This document shows, in pieces, positions 26,901 through 34,907 of a stretch of 64,000 nt of DNA (its first letter is position 1; each line of letters starts with the position of its first letter). The stretch is from Clostridium sp. OM02-18AC (GTDB taxonomy: Bacteria; Bacillota; Clostridia; Lachnospirales; Lachnospiraceae), in contig NZ_QULW01000005.1 in assembly GCF_003481825.1 (NCBI RefSeq), forward strand, positions 62,001 to 126,000. Reading direction: 5' to 3'. A program made the position numbers and the translations under genes. The notes under the pieces were generated by a model. That model had not been told where the DNA came from, made no database searches, and saw only the letters and a program-made list of their open reading frames with translations.

Positions 26901-27574
26901 AGATCGCCATGCGGGACTTGGAGATCCGCGGCGCGGGCAATGTCCTCGGTGCGGAGCAGCATGGGCACATGGAAGCGGTGGGATACGATCTTTACTGTAA
27001 GCTGTTGAACCAGGCCGTGCAGGCGATCCAGGGGCGCCGGGACGAGACGGAAGACTTTACTTCCACGGTGGAGTGCGATGTGGATGCCTACATTCCGGTT
27101 TCCTATATTAAGAATGAGTATCAGAAGCTGGATGTGTACAAGCGTATTTCCGGCATTGAGAATGAGGAAGAGTACCTGGACATGCAGGATGAGCTGCTGG
27201 ACCGTTTCGGCGATATTCCGAAGGCGGTGGCAAATCTTTTGCAGGTAGCGCTCTTAAAAGCGATGGCGCACAGGGCGTATGTGACCGAGGTGCGCATCAA
27301 CCGGCAGGAAATCCGCCTTACCATGTACCAGAATGCGAAGTTAAATACAGAGGGAATCCCGGATTTTGTAGCTTCCTATGGCGGAGATTTGAAGTTTGCC
27401 ATGACGGAGCAGCCGTATTTCTTATATGTGGACCGCAGAAATAAACAGAAGGACTGCGTGGCGATGATGGAGCTTGCGCGGACGATGCTTGGACAGTTAG
27501 GAGCGCTGGCTGCGCCTGGAACTGTGCAGACCGGGGAGAACAGGGAAGTCACGGGTTCGGAGACTTTGGAATAA
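23987..27574 (+). CDS. mfd: Transcription-repair coupling factor Mfd
   Basis: DNA translocase that removes stalled RNA polymerase and recruits UvrA; 1195 residues, the usual size. The N-terminal UvrB-like domains (about 1-350) are followed by the CarD-like RNA polymerase interaction domain (about 500-570, VGDYVVHEDHGLGIYRGIEK), the RecG-like helicase core with Walker A GDVGYGKTEIALRAAF and box II DEEQRFG, the motor motif LTATPIPRTLHMSL, the QLRGRVGRS motif, and the C-terminal TRCF domain. The start ATG is preceded by GGAGTAGGT. Spacing of six bases from pth indicates one operon. The downstream region contains a weak hairpin and then a new promoter. Confidence 0.97.
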   Translation: MSRGFANPLTELAEFEQLQESLKKKKGPVQVSGCLDSQKVHLMHETMAECPWKLVVTYDDARAKEIYEDFGCFTENAWLYPAKDLLFYSADIHGNLITRERLQVLRHLMEDAGGVVVTTMDGLMDHLLPLACMKEQVLHLEAGQELDLEAWKIRLAELGYERMAQVDGMGQFSVRGGILDIYPLTEELPVRIELWDTEVDSIRTFDIESQRSIEQLDEIDIYPATEIVLTKKQAKEGVERIRKEAKTFAEKLRKQGSTEEAYRITRITQELTEGIGEGLTQTGLDAWISYFNKETVSFLDYFDPERSMIFIDEPLRLKEQGEAVELEFRESMEHRLEKGYLLPGQTGLLYPAREILARAQRKDTVYLTGLEQKLPGMTTEARFSFDVKNMNSYQNSFEMLIKDLTSWKKERYRVILLSGSRTRASRLAEDLREYDLSAFCTDDEERQVQPGEILVTFGNLHRGFAYPQIKFAVITEGDMFGKEKKKRKRKKTSYEGKKIQSFTELSVGDYVVHEDHGLGIYRGIEKIERDGVVKDYLKVEYADNGSLYLPATRLDGIQKYAGSDAKAPKLNKLGGEQWNRTKAKVKTAVKEIARDLVQLYAARRELGGYQYGEDTVWQQEFEELFPYEETEDQLTAIEDTKRDMESRRIMDRLICGDVGYGKTEIALRAAFKAVQESKQVVYLVPTTILAQQHYNTFVQRMKDFPVRIELMSRFRTPGQIKKTIEDLKKGQVDIVIGTHRVLSKDVKFKDLGLLIIDEEQRFGVAHKEKIKQMKENVDVLTLTATPIPRTLHMSLVGIRDMSVLEEPPVDRVPIQTYVMEHNDEMVREAVNRELARGGQVYYVYNRVKDIEEVAHHVQELVPDATVVYAHGQMPEHKLEQILLDFVNGDIDVLVSTTIIETGLDIPNANTMIIQDADRMGLSQLYQLRGRVGRSSRTSYAFLMYKRDKLLKEEAEKRLQAIREFTELGSGVKIAMRDLEIRGAGNVLGAEQHGHMEAVGYDLYCKLLNQAVQAIQGRRDETEDFTSTVECDVDAYIPVSYIKNEYQKLDVYKRISGIENEEEYLDMQDELLDRFGDIPKAVANLLQVALLKAMAHRAYVTEVRINRQEIRLTMYQNAKLNTEGIPDFVASYGGDLKFAMTEQPYFLYVDRRNKQKDCVAMMELARTMLGQLGALAAPGTVQTGENREVTGSETLE

Positions 27575-27655
27575 CGGATGACAAGACAAAAAAAATATTT
27601 GTCATTTCCGTGCATGCTTTTGTCAGAAAATGAACGACGTTACCGGAAAACGCAA

Positions 27656-27685
27656 TGGACAAAACGCATTGGTTTTTTTTATAAT
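27656..27685 (+). promoter_or_regulatory. Promoter of the binding-protein/kinase operon
   Basis: -35 TGGACA (27656-27661), 18-base spacer, consensus -10 TATAAT (27680-27685). A T8 run inside the spacer follows a short CAATG/CATTG inverted repeat that may terminate mfd transcripts, so terminator and promoter overlap. Confidence 0.65.
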
Positions 27686-27709
27686 GATAGGAAGTAAGGA
27701 ATGAAAATC

Positions 27710-27752
27710 CCTGATATTTCTATAAAATGTGTGGCAGTTCAGAAATATCAGG
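27710..27752 (+). promoter_or_regulatory. 12-bp leader hairpin upstream of the binding-protein gene
   Basis: CCTGATATTTCT (27710-27721) pairs perfectly with AGAAATATCAGG (27741-27752) around a 19-base loop. It lies entirely within the leader RNA, and its 3' arm abuts the AAAAAAGG ribosome binding region of the next gene. It may control translation or mRNA stability; no known riboswitch class is recognised. Confidence 0.55.
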
Positions 27753-27770
27753 AAAAAAGGAACTGGTGAT

Positions 27771-28580
27771 ATGAAAAAAATGTTCAGGATTCTGGTGTTG
27801 ACATGGCTGGGAGCGTGTCTAGTCTGTGGCTGTACTTCTTCGACGATTGGGACCAGACAGGTGGATCATCGTCCGGAAATCATCGTAGGAAGTGATGTAT
27901 ACCCGCCCTATAATTATATGGATGAAAATGGTTCCCCAACCGGAATCGATGTGGAACTGGCGCGGGAGGCGTTTGGGCGGATGGGCTACCAGGCTGTGTT
28001 TGTCGGCATAGACTGGGAGGAAAAAGACCGTCTTTTGAAGGAAAAAGCCGTGGATTGTGTCTGGGGCTGTTTTTCGATGAATGGGCGGGAGGACCGTTAT
28101 CTCTGGGCTGGACCGTATATGGTAAGCCGCCAGGTTGTGGCTGTGGACCGGCGCAGCGAGATCTACCATCTGGATGACCTGAAGGGAAAGATGATCGCAG
28201 TCCAGTCGACCACAAAGCCGGAGGATATTTTCTTAAAGCATGAGGGCAAAATTCCGGAAGTGGGCGGTGTATACAGCTTTGAGGATCGGGAACTGATCTA
28301 CACAGCATTGGGAAAAGGGTATGTGGATGCTATCGCGGCCCACGAGACTGCCATAGCCCAGTACATGAAAGACTACGGGGCAGATTTCCGCATTCTGGAC
28401 GAGGAAATCCTGACGACCGGAATCGGAGTGGCATTCGACCGGGACGATGACCGGCAGCTTGCCGGGCAGCTGTCAGAAACGCTGGAGCAGATGCGGCGTG
28501 ATGGGACATCCGCACAGATCATAGGGCACTATCTGCCAGATGCGGAAAAATATCTGGAGGTAGGGCAAAGTGAAGATTAA
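27771..28580 (+). CDS. Extracytoplasmic solute-binding lipoprotein (SBP_bac_3 family)
   Basis: Type 3 (polar amino acid-type) solute-binding protein of 269 residues. The signal peptide (KKMFRILVLTWLGACLVCGC) ends in a lipobox-like VCGC, so it is probably lipid-anchored outside the membrane. The mature part shows the family pattern: IIVGSDVYPPYNYMDENG at its start, GIDVELAREAFGRMGY, CVWGCFSMNGRE, and GYVDAIAAHETAIAQYM in lobe 2. The start ATG at 27771 follows AAAAGGAAC. No permease or ATPase gene is next to it; instead its last 11 bases overlap a hybrid histidine kinase gene. This suggests it presents a ligand to a sensor rather than to a transporter. Ligand unknown. Confidence 0.85.
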   Translation: MKKMFRILVLTWLGACLVCGCTSSTIGTRQVDHRPEIIVGSDVYPPYNYMDENGSPTGIDVELAREAFGRMGYQAVFVGIDWEEKDRLLKEKAVDCVWGCFSMNGREDRYLWAGPYMVSRQVVAVDRRSEIYHLDDLKGKMIAVQSTTKPEDIFLKHEGKIPEVGGVYSFEDRELIYTALGKGYVDAIAAHETAIAQYMKDYGADFRILDEEILTTGIGVAFDRDDDRQLAGQLSETLEQMRRDGTSAQIIGHYLPDAEKYLEVGQSED

Positions 28581-30768
28581 TAAGCTGGTTTTTCAGGATA
28601 AACGATTTTTCCGTGTTATGATGCTGCTTGGTGTTATGATTCTTTGCGGCGTTGGTTTTGTCTCATACCGTGCGGATTTAAGACGTGCAGCCTGGGTTAT
28701 GCAGGATACCATCAATTATGTTGGCGGTCAGTATATCATCTGCGATAAATTCAACGCAGACAGTACGACCAAGAGCCTGGACCGTATGGTAGAGCGGGTG
28801 CGCCAGGTGCGAAGGGACCTGGAACTGGCGGGAGATCATGTGAACGAGGAAGTGCTGAAGGCTTGTGCGGAAGATCTTCGTCTGACCGGAATTGTTCTTC
28901 TGGACCCAGAAGGAAACATTACCTGTGAATATCGCCAGAATGATGAAGGCTGGGACGAACTGGAAGAGCATTTGAAAAAAGAGGCGCTTCTGAATGCTGC
29001 CCGTTATCCACTGAAATATTATACGACCCGGTTGGATATTTCCGATGGTTCCCTGACGGATCTGGCAGCAACTGCGCGCAGAAATGTGCCGGGTGTGGTT
29101 GTGTGTTATTATCACACGCCGCTTCAGTACAGCCGGAATTATAAGCTGTCGATCCAGAGTGTGCTTTCCGGTTACAGTGCCTATGCAGGCAGTACCATAG
29201 CCATTACCGATGGAAACCGGATCATTGCATCGAATAAAGAAAACCTGGTTGGGATGCAGGTGGAAGACCAGCCGGTCCTTGCGCAGCTGCGCGGTCAGGA
29301 TGAGCGGGCTGGTGAGCTGATCCATATTCATGCGGATTCTGCCGGCTACTATGGCGGCCGGGCTGTTGGGCGGAATTACTATATTTATGTGTATTTTAAT
29401 GAAGCTTCTATTTTTAAAAATTTGAAATCCAACGTATTTTCTGTTCTGATTTTGTATACGTTGGTGCTTCTGGTGGCGCTGATGCTGCGTCAGAAAGCGG
29501 CAAAGGAGTACCAGCAGGAGCAGAGTCGCCGTGACTGGGAATACCAGAAAAATCTGGAGGAAAAAGCCAGGGAGGCACAGCGGGCAAATCATGCGAAAAC
29601 GGAATTTTTACAGCGCATGAGCCATGATATCCGGACTCCGATCAACGGAATCCGCGGTATGCTGGAGATGGCGGATTATTATCAGGATGACCTGAAAAAG
29701 CAGACGGAGTGCCGGAATAAAATACGGGAGGCATCGGGCTTTTTACTGGAACTGATCAACGATGTACTGGATATGGGAAAGCTGGAATCCGGAGAAGTAA
29801 CCCTGGAGGAGCGGCCGTTTGAACTGAAAGAACTTTTGGATGGCATGGTAGAAATCGTATCCAAACAGGCGAGAGAGCGTGGAATCGAGATCGTGGTCCG
29901 GGAATATGAAGTCCGTCACTGGCATCTGCTTGGCAGTCCCCTTCATCTGAAACGGCTTTATATGAATATCATGAGCAATGCCGTGAAATATAATAAGGAT
30001 AAAGGAAAAATTTTTGTGGAGTGCCGGGAGATCAGCAACCGGGAAGATATTGCCGAGATTGCATTTATCTGCCGGGATACCGGTATCGGCATGACACCGG
30101 AGTTCCAAAAGCACGTGTTTGACCCGTTTGTGCAGGAATCCAATACGGCGCGGACTTCCTACGGCGGCACCGGTCTGGGCCTCGCCATTGTAAAGAACCT
30201 GATAGAAAAAATGGGTGGTACCATTACGTTTGAGAGCGAACCAGGCGTGGGCAGTACGTTTTATCTCACAGTGCCCTTAAAGATTGATCAGAATGCCGCA
30301 GCACGGGAAAACATGGTGCCGGAAGAAAAGAACACATCGATCTGCGGCATGCATATCCTGATCGCGGAAGACAATGAACTGAACATGGAAATTGCCCAGT
30401 TTGTCTTAGAGAGTGCCGGGGCAGTACTAAGTCGTGCCATGAACGGAAAAGAAGCCCTGGAATGTTTTCAGGCTTCTGCACCGGGAACGTTCGATGTGAT
30501 CCTTATGGATGTGATGATGCCGGTCATGGATGGATTTGAGGCAACCAGGGCGATCCGTGCGCTTGACCGGGAAGATGCGAAAACAATTCCGATCATTGCC
30601 ATGACAGCCAATGCATTTGCGGAGGACCGTAAGCGTGCGTTTGAGGCAGGCATGAATGAGCATCTGGCAAAGCCCCTTGAGAGCCGGCAGATGAAAGAAG
30701 TGCTTGCAAACTACCGCAGGGAGAAGGCGCAGCCGGGCGGGGAATCGCAGACAGAGCACGAAGCATAG
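28570..30768 (+). CDS. Hybrid sensor histidine kinase with receiver domain
   Basis: Membrane hybrid kinase of 732 residues. One transmembrane helix near residues 15-32 and another near 295-315 (SNVFSVLILYTLVLLVALML) enclose an extracytoplasmic sensor of about 260 residues, Cache-like in size but not confidently classified. Then follow a coiled coil, HisKA (RMSHDIRTPINGI, phospho-acceptor His352), an HATPase (CRDTGIGMTPEFQKHVF, GGTGLGLAIV) and a C-terminal receiver (about 595-715, VILMDVMMPVMDG). The start is a GTG at 28570 with CTGGAGGT upstream, overlapping the binding-protein gene. No output response regulator or HPt protein is encoded nearby, so the phosphorelay must continue elsewhere or through the next kinase. 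Confidence 0.88.
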   Translation: MKINKLVFQDKRFFRVMMLLGVMILCGVGFVSYRADLRRAAWVMQDTINYVGGQYIICDKFNADSTTKSLDRMVERVRQVRRDLELAGDHVNEEVLKACAEDLRLTGIVLLDPEGNITCEYRQNDEGWDELEEHLKKEALLNAARYPLKYYTTRLDISDGSLTDLAATARRNVPGVVVCYYHTPLQYSRNYKLSIQSVLSGYSAYAGSTIAITDGNRIIASNKENLVGMQVEDQPVLAQLRGQDERAGELIHIHADSAGYYGGRAVGRNYYIYVYFNEASIFKNLKSNVFSVLILYTLVLLVALMLRQKAAKEYQQEQSRRDWEYQKNLEEKAREAQRANHAKTEFLQRMSHDIRTPINGIRGMLEMADYYQDDLKKQTECRNKIREASGFLLELINDVLDMGKLESGEVTLEERPFELKELLDGMVEIVSKQARERGIEIVVREYEVRHWHLLGSPLHLKRLYMNIMSNAVKYNKDKGKIFVECREISNREDIAEIAFICRDTGIGMTPEFQKHVFDPFVQESNTARTSYGGTGLGLAIVKNLIEKMGGTITFESEPGVGSTFYLTVPLKIDQNAAARENMVPEEKNTSICGMHILIAEDNELNMEIAQFVLESAGAVLSRAMNGKEALECFQASAPGTFDVILMDVMMPVMDGFEATRAIRALDREDAKTIPIIAMTANAFAEDRKRAFEAGMNEHLAKPLESRQMKEVLANYRREKAQPGGESQTEHEA

Positions 30769-30793
30769 CAGGACGGTGCAATGCGGCAGGAAA

Positions 30794-32944
30794 ATGAAAA
30801 GACAAGTGGGACAAAACAGTAAGATGAAAGATGAATTGAAAAAGCAGGAAGCACAGGAAGGACAAGGTTCTGTTGTGCGAAGATTTCTTATACAGAACAA
30901 AAAAATGGCTTTTTTGCGTATTGTGATGGTATTTATGCTCACATTTCTGGCAGTTCTTGGCTGTGCCAGTCTGGTGAATAAAAATCAGGAAAACGATGAA
31001 AAAATCCAGGCGGCATTTACCGCGGAATCTACGGTAAGCCGGGTCGAATCTCAACTGAATAAATATCTGGCAGAGTCCAATCTGATGAAGCGGATGCTGG
31101 AGAGCGGCTATGAGGTGACTGAGGAAGAATTTGACATTCTTTCCGCTCTGATGCAGGATGAAAATCATGTGATTGAGGCACATGAGCTCGCAAAAGATGG
31201 CATCGTAAACCGGATTTATCCGCTTGAGGGCAATGAGGAAGCCATGGGCTTAAATATGCTGGAGCATCCGGCGCGCCGCAAAGAAGCACGGCTGGCACGG
31301 GACAGCGGACAGTATACCATTGCCGGACCGTTTGCGCTGCAGCAGGGCGGTACGGGAGCACTTTTGTTTGATCCGATCTATTTGCCGGATCAGGATGGTC
31401 AGTCCCGGTTCTGGGGATTTTCCATTCTGGTGATCAACTGGGAGCGTTTTTTGGAGGAAATTGATCTGGACCGTCTGGAAGATGCGTCTTATCATTACCA
31501 GATCTGGAAGAAAAACCTGGAGACAGAAGAACAGATCGTCATTGCGCAGTGCACCACACCTGCAAAGGGGGATACGTATCAGGTGCCCTGTGCCGTTCCA
31601 AATGATACCTGGTATTTTGAAATTGTACCGAAAAACGGCTGGATCACCCGGACCCAGAGGATTGCGGAATTGATTCTGGCAGGAAGCATGGCATTTCTTC
31701 TGACGGTTGTGTACTGGCAGTTTGAGCAGTGGCGCAGAAAAGATGTGCTCCATTCCATGGAAATGGAAGAGGCGGCCAAGCGCGCCGAGGCGGCAAGCGA
31801 AGCAAAAAGCCGGTTCCTTTTCAACATGAGCCATGATATCCGGACACCGATGAATGCGATTATTGGTTTTTCCAATCTTCTGGAGAAGCATCTGGATGAA
31901 AAAAACCGGGTGAGCGAGTATATCGAAAAAATCCGTTCCTCCAGCGAAATGCTGCTTTCCCTCATCAATTACGTGCTGGAGATAGCGCGGATTGAGAGCG
32001 GAAAAACGACGCTGAAAACGGAGGTGGGTCAGTTAAGACGGCTCATGGATGCGGTACAGGCAGCATTTGAACCGGTAGTAGTACAGAAAAACCTGAAATT
32101 CCAATGTACGTTAGAGCAGAAGCATGAATATGTGCTTTGTGATAAGACCAAACTTTGGGAAATTCTTATGAACATTGTGAGCAATGCCATCAAATATACG
32201 CCGGAGGGCGGAACGGTGACCCTTACGATCACGGAAACAGAGCCAGAACATCCGGAGTATGCTTCTTACCGGATTCTGGTAGAAGATACCGGAATTGGCA
32301 TGAGTGAAGAGTATCTGCCGCATATTTTCGAGGAGTTTACCAGGGAGCGGAGCAGCACAGAAAGTAAAGTGCTGGGTGCCGGTCTGGGACTTCCGATCGT
32401 AAAGACCCTCATCGATCTGATGGATGGCAGAATCGTTGTAAAAAGTCAGGTGAACGTGGGAACTACAATTCTCATTTACCTGTCCTTCCCGATCGCTTCG
32501 GAAGGTCAGATTCAAAAGAGTCTGGAGAAGCAGAAAGAGATCATGGCGGAGAATCTTCAGGGAAAACGCATTCTTCTGGCAGAGGACAATGACTTAAACG
32601 CGGAGATTGCCATGACGATACTGGAAGAGCATGGGGTAAAGACTGAGCGTGCGGAAGATGGTGTACGGTGTCTGGAACTGTTAAACAGCGCACCGGAGCA
32701 TTATTACGATGCAGTATTGATGGATATTCAGATGCCGAACATGGACGGCTATGAAGCCACCAGAGCGATTCGTGCCATGAAGAATGGGTACCGCAAGATT
32801 CCGGTCATTGCCATAACGGCAAATGCGTTTGAGGAAGACCGGAAGAAAGCGTTTGCAGCAGGGATGGACGGTCACATTGCAAAGCCGGTGGACGTGCAGG
32901 CGCTGTTTACCACGCTGGAGCAGATCATTGGTACCGGATATTGA
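30794..32944 (+). CDS. CHASE-domain hybrid histidine kinase with receiver domain
   Basis: Second hybrid kinase, 716 residues. After a basic and polar cytosolic N-terminus comes a helix (IVMVFMLTFLAVLGCASLV), then an extracytoplasmic region that fits a CHASE domain: GIVNRIYPLEGNEEAMGLNM, followed by ARRKEARLARDSGQY and LLFDPIYL, the conserved core of that family. A second helix (IAELILAGSMAFLLTVVYW) leads to HisKA (NMSHDIRTPMNAI, His347), an HATPase (DTGIGMSEEYLPHIF, GAGLGLPIV) and a receiver (VLMDIQMPNMDG). Start ATG at 30794 has CAGGAAA upstream; the reading frame is open 30 codons further into the preceding kinase gene but lacks an initiation signal there. Only 25 bases separate it from the first kinase stop. 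Confidence 0.87.
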   Translation: MKRQVGQNSKMKDELKKQEAQEGQGSVVRRFLIQNKKMAFLRIVMVFMLTFLAVLGCASLVNKNQENDEKIQAAFTAESTVSRVESQLNKYLAESNLMKRMLESGYEVTEEEFDILSALMQDENHVIEAHELAKDGIVNRIYPLEGNEEAMGLNMLEHPARRKEARLARDSGQYTIAGPFALQQGGTGALLFDPIYLPDQDGQSRFWGFSILVINWERFLEEIDLDRLEDASYHYQIWKKNLETEEQIVIAQCTTPAKGDTYQVPCAVPNDTWYFEIVPKNGWITRTQRIAELILAGSMAFLLTVVYWQFEQWRRKDVLHSMEMEEAAKRAEAASEAKSRFLFNMSHDIRTPMNAIIGFSNLLEKHLDEKNRVSEYIEKIRSSSEMLLSLINYVLEIARIESGKTTLKTEVGQLRRLMDAVQAAFEPVVVQKNLKFQCTLEQKHEYVLCDKTKLWEILMNIVSNAIKYTPEGGTVTLTITETEPEHPEYASYRILVEDTGIGMSEEYLPHIFEEFTRERSSTESKVLGAGLGLPIVKTLIDLMDGRIVVKSQVNVGTTILIYLSFPIASEGQIQKSLEKQKEIMAENLQGKRILLAEDNDLNAEIAMTILEEHGVKTERAEDGVRCLELLNSAPEHYYDAVLMDIQMPNMDGYEATRAIRAMKNGYRKIPVIAITANAFEEDRKKAFAAGMDGHIAKPVDVQALFTTLEQIIGTGY

Positions 32945-32975
32945 TGGTCGAATCCGGTTTTTGACCAGAATTTAT

Positions 32976-33004
32976 GCATAAATTTCAGATGTTTCCACAT
33001 ACTG
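32976..33004 (+). promoter_or_regulatory. Putative sigma-G promoter of spoVT
   Basis: GCATA at 32976-32980 and CATACTG at 32998-33004, separated by 17 bases, match the forespore sigma-G pattern (GHATR, 17-18 bases, CATNNTA) at all positions except the last base. It lies about 87 bases upstream of the spoVT start. In Bacillus spoVT is a sigma-G gene, so sequence and expectation agree. Confidence 0.55.
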
Positions 33005-33090
33005 TCCATAAGACACACGATATGGAAAGGATGTTAAGAAGCGGTATGAACCGTTTCTTGACAGAGTAAGCGGTATGCAGGAGGAACATT

Positions 33091-33639
33091 ATGAAAGCTA
33101 CAGGAATTGTGAGAAGGATCGATGATCTGGGACGTGTCGTAATTCCGAAGGAGATACGAAGGACACTGAGACTGCGGGAGGGGACTCCGCTGGAGATTTT
33201 TACAGACCGCGAGGGAGAAATCATCCTGAAAAAATATTCTCCCATGGTGGAGCTGGCGGCATTTGCCACGCAGTACGCGGATGCGATGGCGCAGTCCACC
33301 GGCATGCTGGTCTGTATCACAGACCGGGATCAGGTGATCGCGGTTTCCGGCGGCCCGAAAAAAGACGTGCTACAGAAGATGATCAGTAAGCCGTTGGAGC
33401 AGGCGATCCATGAGCGGGAAACCATTGTGGCAGAACGGGATAGCAAGAACTTTATTCCGGTTGCGGGAGATGAGATAGACGGAGTGACCGCAGAGGTGAT
33501 CGCGCCGATCATCTGTGAGGGTGACTCGATCGGAGCGGTTGCACTTTTGAGCCGCGATCCAAAAACAAAGCCGGGAGATACGGAACTTAAGCTGGTTTCC
33601 ATTGCCGCCGGTTTTCTGGGGCGGCAGATGGAAGGGTAA
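33091..33639 (+). CDS. spoVT: Stage V sporulation protein T
   Basis: AbrB-family transcription factor of 182 residues that modulates late forespore gene expression. The N-terminal AbrB swapped-hairpin domain (about 1-50) carries GIVRRIDDLGRVVIPKEIRR, and residues about 55-182 form the GAF-like ligand domain typical of SpoVT and absent from AbrB. Start ATG follows GCAGGAGGAAC. In Bacillus and many clostridia spoVT lies close behind mfd; here the binding-protein/two-kinase operon separates them. The gene ends 12 bases from the end of the convergent LacI-family gene, with no obvious hairpin between. Confidence 0.95.
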   Translation: MKATGIVRRIDDLGRVVIPKEIRRTLRLREGTPLEIFTDREGEIILKKYSPMVELAAFATQYADAMAQSTGMLVCITDRDQVIAVSGGPKKDVLQKMISKPLEQAIHERETIVAERDSKNFIPVAGDEIDGVTAEVIAPIICEGDSIGAVALLSRDPKTKPGDTELKLVSIAAGFLGRQMEG

Positions 33640-33651
33640 AAAATAAGGTTT

Positions 33652-34644
33652 TTACAGATTGGCTTTGGTGTGAGGAGAAAATACACATTCGAGATTAATC
33701 GATTGTATTGGACTGGTATCGCCCTGGATTCGGTTAAGCAGGAGCCGACAGGCAATTTTGGCCATCTGGTCGCTGGGACGATAGATTTTTGAAATGGATT
33801 CATAAAAACCCTTGTCGGTGGAAGATTCGTAAAAACTGAGTACTTCCATATCTGATGGAATGGAAATTTGTCCGGTTAAAGGATCCTGAAAGCTATCGAG
33901 CAGCATGTTAAAGTTTGAAAAAATAACAGCACTGCAGCCATTTGCGTGCAATTCCGAAACAGCCTGACGGATGCGCCCCTCACTTCGACGGGTGCAGACG
34001 AAAGGGCTGTTTTCTTTTGAAAGACCGAAATGAGCAGTGGCATTTTGAAAACTGGTCAGAGTATCTTGTGTACCACTTAAATACCGGGGACCGGAAAGTA
34101 ATCCGATTTTTTTATGTCCTTTTGCTATCAATGAGGCAACCGCTTCCTGCATAACAGAATTTGCAGAATATCCAATTCGATCGACAGGCAAACCGCTGTA
34201 GCAGTTATCGATTACTACGGCAGGCAGATACACCGGAAGTTCTTGTATGATAGCATCAGGAGTATCGCATAAACTTTCAAGCAAGATCCCATCGACAATA
34301 CCGCTGCTGAAAATTTGAAGTGCTTCTTTTTCGGCATCATGATTTTGATTGGTAGTCATGAGCAATATATGGTAACCGTGCTCGGATAAATATTGTTCAC
34401 AAGATTCTATAATAGAAATGCTGGAAATACTGTAGCAGTTTGGCAGAATGAGTCCGATCAGATGGCTTTTCCCTTTTTTTAATTTACGCGCAGACAGGTT
34501 TGGTACATAGTTTAATTCCCGGATTGCGTCTTCTACTTTCTTTTTCGTTTCGGCACCGACTGCTCGGCTGTTATTGATGACATAGGAAACGGTCGCAGTG
34601 GAAACACCGGCCTTTCTTGCCACATCAGTAATCTTAACTTTCAT
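33652..34644 (-). CDS. LacI-family transcriptional repressor
   Basis: 330-residue LacI/GalR-type regulator. The N-terminal helix-turn-helix reads KITDVARKAGVSTATVSYVINNSRAVGAETKKKV with a hinge helix (NYVPNLSARKLKKGKS), followed by a periplasmic-binding-protein-like effector domain (HLIGLILPNCYSISS onward). The start ATG at 34644 is set by the conserved beginning of the domain and AGGT upstream. It is divergent from a CitMHS transporter and a double-hydrolase gene. A perfect palindrome at the transporter transcription start, and a related site at its own promoter, make it the likely local repressor. The effector is not predictable from sequence but is presumably the transported substrate or a breakdown product. 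Confidence 0.93.
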   Translation of the reverse strand: MKVKITDVARKAGVSTATVSYVINNSRAVGAETKKKVEDAIRELNYVPNLSARKLKKGKSHLIGLILPNCYSISSISIIESCEQYLSEHGYHILLMTTNQNHDAEKEALQIFSSGIVDGILLESLCDTPDAIIQELPVYLPAVVIDNCYSGLPVDRIGYSANSVMQEAVASLIAKGHKKIGLLSGPRYLSGTQDTLTSFQNATAHFGLSKENSPFVCTRRSEGRIRQAVSELHANGCSAVIFSNFNMLLDSFQDPLTGQISIPSDMEVLSFYESSTDKGFYESISKIYRPSDQMAKIACRLLLNRIQGDTSPIQSINLECVFSPHTKANL

Positions 34645-34688
34645 AAAATTAACCTGCAATTCTAATGTAATATCATAAGTTAATTCTA

Positions 34689-34717
34689 TCATAAACGAAA
34701 GAGAAAAAATAATCAAT
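34689..34717 (-). promoter_or_regulatory. Promoter of the LacI-family gene
   Basis: On the minus strand, -35 TTGATT (34712-34717), 17-base spacer, -10 TATGAT (34689-34694). The operator-like site at 34721-34732 lies directly upstream of the -35. Confidence 0.6.
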
Positions 34718-34720
34718 TGT

Positions 34721-34732
34721 GAAACGATTAAA
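34721..34732. promoter_or_regulatory. Secondary LacI-type operator-like site
   Basis: TGAAACGATTAA matches the inner 12 bases of the perfect palindrome at 34849-34862 in 10 of 12 positions, including the central ACG. It lies between the divergent promoters, 128 bases from the first site, a distance compatible with autoregulation or looping. Confidence 0.45.
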
Positions 34733-34810
34733 TTAAATGAATGCGGATATAAAAAATAAGGTGTTTAAAATGCACAAAAATACGAAGAAATATTAATGAA
34801 AACAGCAATA

Positions 34811-34839
34811 TTGACAACAAAAAAGAAGAAAAGTATAAT
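34811..34839 (+). promoter_or_regulatory. Consensus promoter of the transporter-hydrolase operon
   Basis: -35 TTGACA (34811-34816), 17-base spacer, -10 TATAAT (34834-34839): a perfect match to the sigma-A consensus. Such a strong promoter would need tight repression, consistent with the operator that follows it. Confidence 0.9.
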
Positions 34840-34848
34840 AGATACAAA

Positions 34849-34862
34849 GTTAAACGTTTAAC
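34849..34862. promoter_or_regulatory. LacI-family operator (perfect 14-bp palindrome)
   Basis: GTTAAACGTTTAAC is an exact palindrome with the central CG typical of LacI/GalR operators. It covers about +3 to +16 of the transporter transcript, immediately after the consensus promoter, which is the classic repression position. Confidence 0.8.
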
Positions 34863-34907
34863 CAAAAGCAACAAGCGAAAATAAAACAAGAAAAAGGGGG
34901 AAAGAAG

